NCBI GenBank assembly: GCA_905250125.1
Contig: CAJNOL010000001.1
Span: 496,001 to 560,000 of the forward strand
Direction: 5' to 3'
DNA from: Rotaria sordida
Taxonomy: Eukaryota; Rotifera; Eurotatoria; Philodinida; Philodinidae
DNA: 64,000 bases
The notes under the pieces are model-generated. The model saw only the letters and a list, made by a program, of their open reading frames with translations, did no database searches and was not told the origin of the DNA. Positions within the stretch are counted from its first letter, which is position 1, and the number at the start of each line of letters is the position of its first letter. This document shows, piece by piece, positions 61,942-64,000 of this stretch. The position numbers were made by a program, and so were the translations under genes.

Positions 61942-64000
61942 TGATATAGTTTATAGAAATAATCGTTTTAATCTTCTATAAAATCACAATCTAGAACATA
62001 GAAATATAAACGTTAGCATCAATAATCAAAAATGATAAATAACCCGACATGTTGTCAACAATGGCAAAGAGAAAAGAGAAGAAGCTGCACATCTTATACC
62101 CGTATCCTTGGAGGGTTTTTGCGTACGTGTTGACCCTTGATAAATAAGTCGGCTGAGATAATAACTGATGATAGGAAGAAAGAGAGAAAATAAAAAGAAT
62201 CTTCATTCTATTCATTTGAATAAATCTCGCGAAAATGAAGAATAAGAAACCAATACAATAAACATCTATGACTCATTGATCATTGCTTTTTATTTACTGG
62301 TGGATTCTAATCACCAACCGTCGTTATTTCTGAAAATAGTTTAATACTAGGTATCTATTTGGGTTCATGTTACGTATCTCGAAGGGGTGAAATATATTTG
62401 CTCTTTTTAGTATTCAAAACGAAATATATACATTTCATTGACGACTGCAGAATAACTATGACAACAGAAAATGACATTAGATCAGAAAATAGCAACAGAA
62501 AGGAATAAAAGAAAAGACACACATGTAAACATGTGTATCCATACATGAATCTTTTATAGTTCTCAACTGGCGGTGAAAAAAAACAATTTGACTATTAGAT
62601 TGTTGTGCTTGATCCTTTTTTTATTCATCTTTTATTTTTTTAAGGTTATCTACCGATTAGAATAGTATATATCAATAGATAAATATATATATATATATAT
62701 ATATATTTATGGTGAGAGGTAATCATGGTTTTGTATTCTTCATATAAAAAAATTATCTCAAGGTAATGAAACACAGAGTACTTTATTTTTTTGTGATTCA
62801 GACTTCTCAAAAAATCTAATATTCATTCAAATATTATTGTCTTCATTTTTCAAAAAATCAAGGAATAATCACATGGAAAATATATTATTTCCAATTCTTT
62901 ACCATTCAAAACTAATCTTTGAATTTCATCTGTATGTTGATTGTTGACTAATAAACTAAACACATGAAATATTCAAATTAATTATTAAATTATATTCAAA
63001 TTAAATACCTTCATAAACACTAAAATCCATCGAACAGTGTTCCTTTATTTTGATTGATATATATGTGTGTTACAGATAGAATGTTCTAGAAATTTCTATA
63101 TGAACACGATGCAGAGACTAAATAACTATCTTTGTCACTCAAAACTTCTAGAGAATTCTCAACACGTCTAAATGCAAAACTTAAAGCCTATATAGGAAGG
63201 TATTATCAAATGATATATTCGATAGAATCTCACAGAGAAATATACTAAAATAGTAAATTGTATGAAAAGCAATTAACAATTTTATTGATGTTTGAAAGAT
63301 AACTTTCAAGAGACACATTTTATTTTAAGTTATGTCTACATAGTATTGAAAAGCTAAACTCATTGACATCCCGAATGCTTTGTTTTGAATATTTTAAAGC
63401 TAAGAAAAAAACAACTGACTTTATCGAACAGTCTATTGGTTGGTTACGTGAAACAAAATAGAAATTAATCGAAAAAACAAATTATGATTGCTGGTATTAA
63501 CCATACGCTTCATATATAAATGATAGACGCAGATAGACATGAGACTACCGAAACGAAAAAACATTCAGGTGTACTCATAAAAAAACCTAATTTATATTTT
63601 TTATTACGTCTTATATACATCAATATGATAGTTCTGTTGCTATCTCGATGAAACTTTGCTTTTCATCTTATTATTTGTATTAGAATCTAGTTGTTGTCGA
63701 TGAATCTGAACTCAAGTGATGAATTATTATCTTAAATGCTTCATCAATGATTATAAATTCTTGTCTTTTTTCAAATTAACTAATATTTTATTACAAATCT
63801 CATCGGACTTAGACATATATATATATACTTATCTATAATACAGCAACACTTAATCACTTACACAGTTATTAATTTTACATAAATTTTCTTAGTACTAATC
63901 TGAACGAGATGAAATGAAATACACAAAAAAACGACTACATCTTATGTGCAACAACATGATATGTCTTGTAAAGGTTGTAGATATCAGTATAACTTTTACG

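Larger units (their letters stand above)
55045..63605. repeat. Segmental duplication, copy B
   Basis: This is the same-orientation counterpart of 42240-53155, about 2.3 kb shorter overall. It contains the second PPP1R3-like gene. The best-conserved parts are 57590-59040 (exon 3 with both flanks), 59331-59495 (inside an intron, identical to 49403-49567) and about 60780-61740 (exons 2 and 1). Other parts are clearly more diverged. 63606-64000 shows no gene. Confidence 0.88.

Noticed and set aside
1..64000. CRISPR arrays, bacterial operons, rRNA or tRNA genes
   Set aside because: No regularly spaced direct repeats or RNA-gene signatures were seen, and the spliced animal genes exclude a prokaryotic origin.

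Overview
The window looks like nuclear DNA of a small AT-rich invertebrate, most likely a rotifer, plausibly a bdelloid (inference). Its spliced genes belong to animal families: an ATP7 copper pump, IQUB, a FAM227 (FWWh) protein, a Piwi, SDE2, a rhodopsin-like GPCR and PPP1R3 glycogen-targeting subunits. Most introns are about 50-100 nt with GT..AG ends. A few are 0.5-2.3 kb, and many of these carry fold-back repeats. There is a 10-base N gap at 3741-3750. All splice models were made by eye, but for every multi-exon gene the exon lengths sum to an open frame.

Layout: 1-180 is a degenerate ACTTCAAG/CTACTTTAA repeat. 1081-13997 (minus) is a 16-exon ATP7-type P1B copper ATPase of 1268 aa. Just upstream on the same strand, 14010-16237 holds a five-exon gene of unknown function whose modelled stop lies 12 nt before the ATP7 ATG. 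16.3-19.2 kb is transposon-rich, including a hAT-like element with a second element nested inside it, each with its own 8-bp target-site duplication. 19682-21485 (FAM227-like) and 21661-26888 (IQUB) lie head-to-tail on the minus strand and both point to cilia. A 180-bp spacer separates IQUB from a divergent 20-exon Piwi gene (27069-34910, plus). SDE2 follows 149 bp later (35060-36246, plus). A single-exon GPCR lies at 38831-40030 (minus).

The last third is a direct segmental duplication. Copy A (about 42.24-53.16 kb) and copy B (about 55.05-63.6 kb) each carry a three-exon PPP1R3-like gene with an RVxF PP1-docking motif and a CBM21 domain. The copies differ by large indels, a hAT-like insertion only in B, and a patchwork of near-identical and diverged blocks that suggests gene conversion.

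The most notable points are: a Piwi that keeps its full-length fold but has lost all three DDH catalytic positions (Ala, Asn, Gln); at least eight unrelated long inverted repeats, two inside Piwi introns and one almost filling an IQUB intron; the near-abutting unknown gene and ATP7; and the two PPP1R3 paralogues. The genes are not one pathway. The plausible functional links are the ciliary pair IQUB/FAM227 and the paralogous PP1 glycogen-targeting subunits. I found no convincing new multi-gene system.
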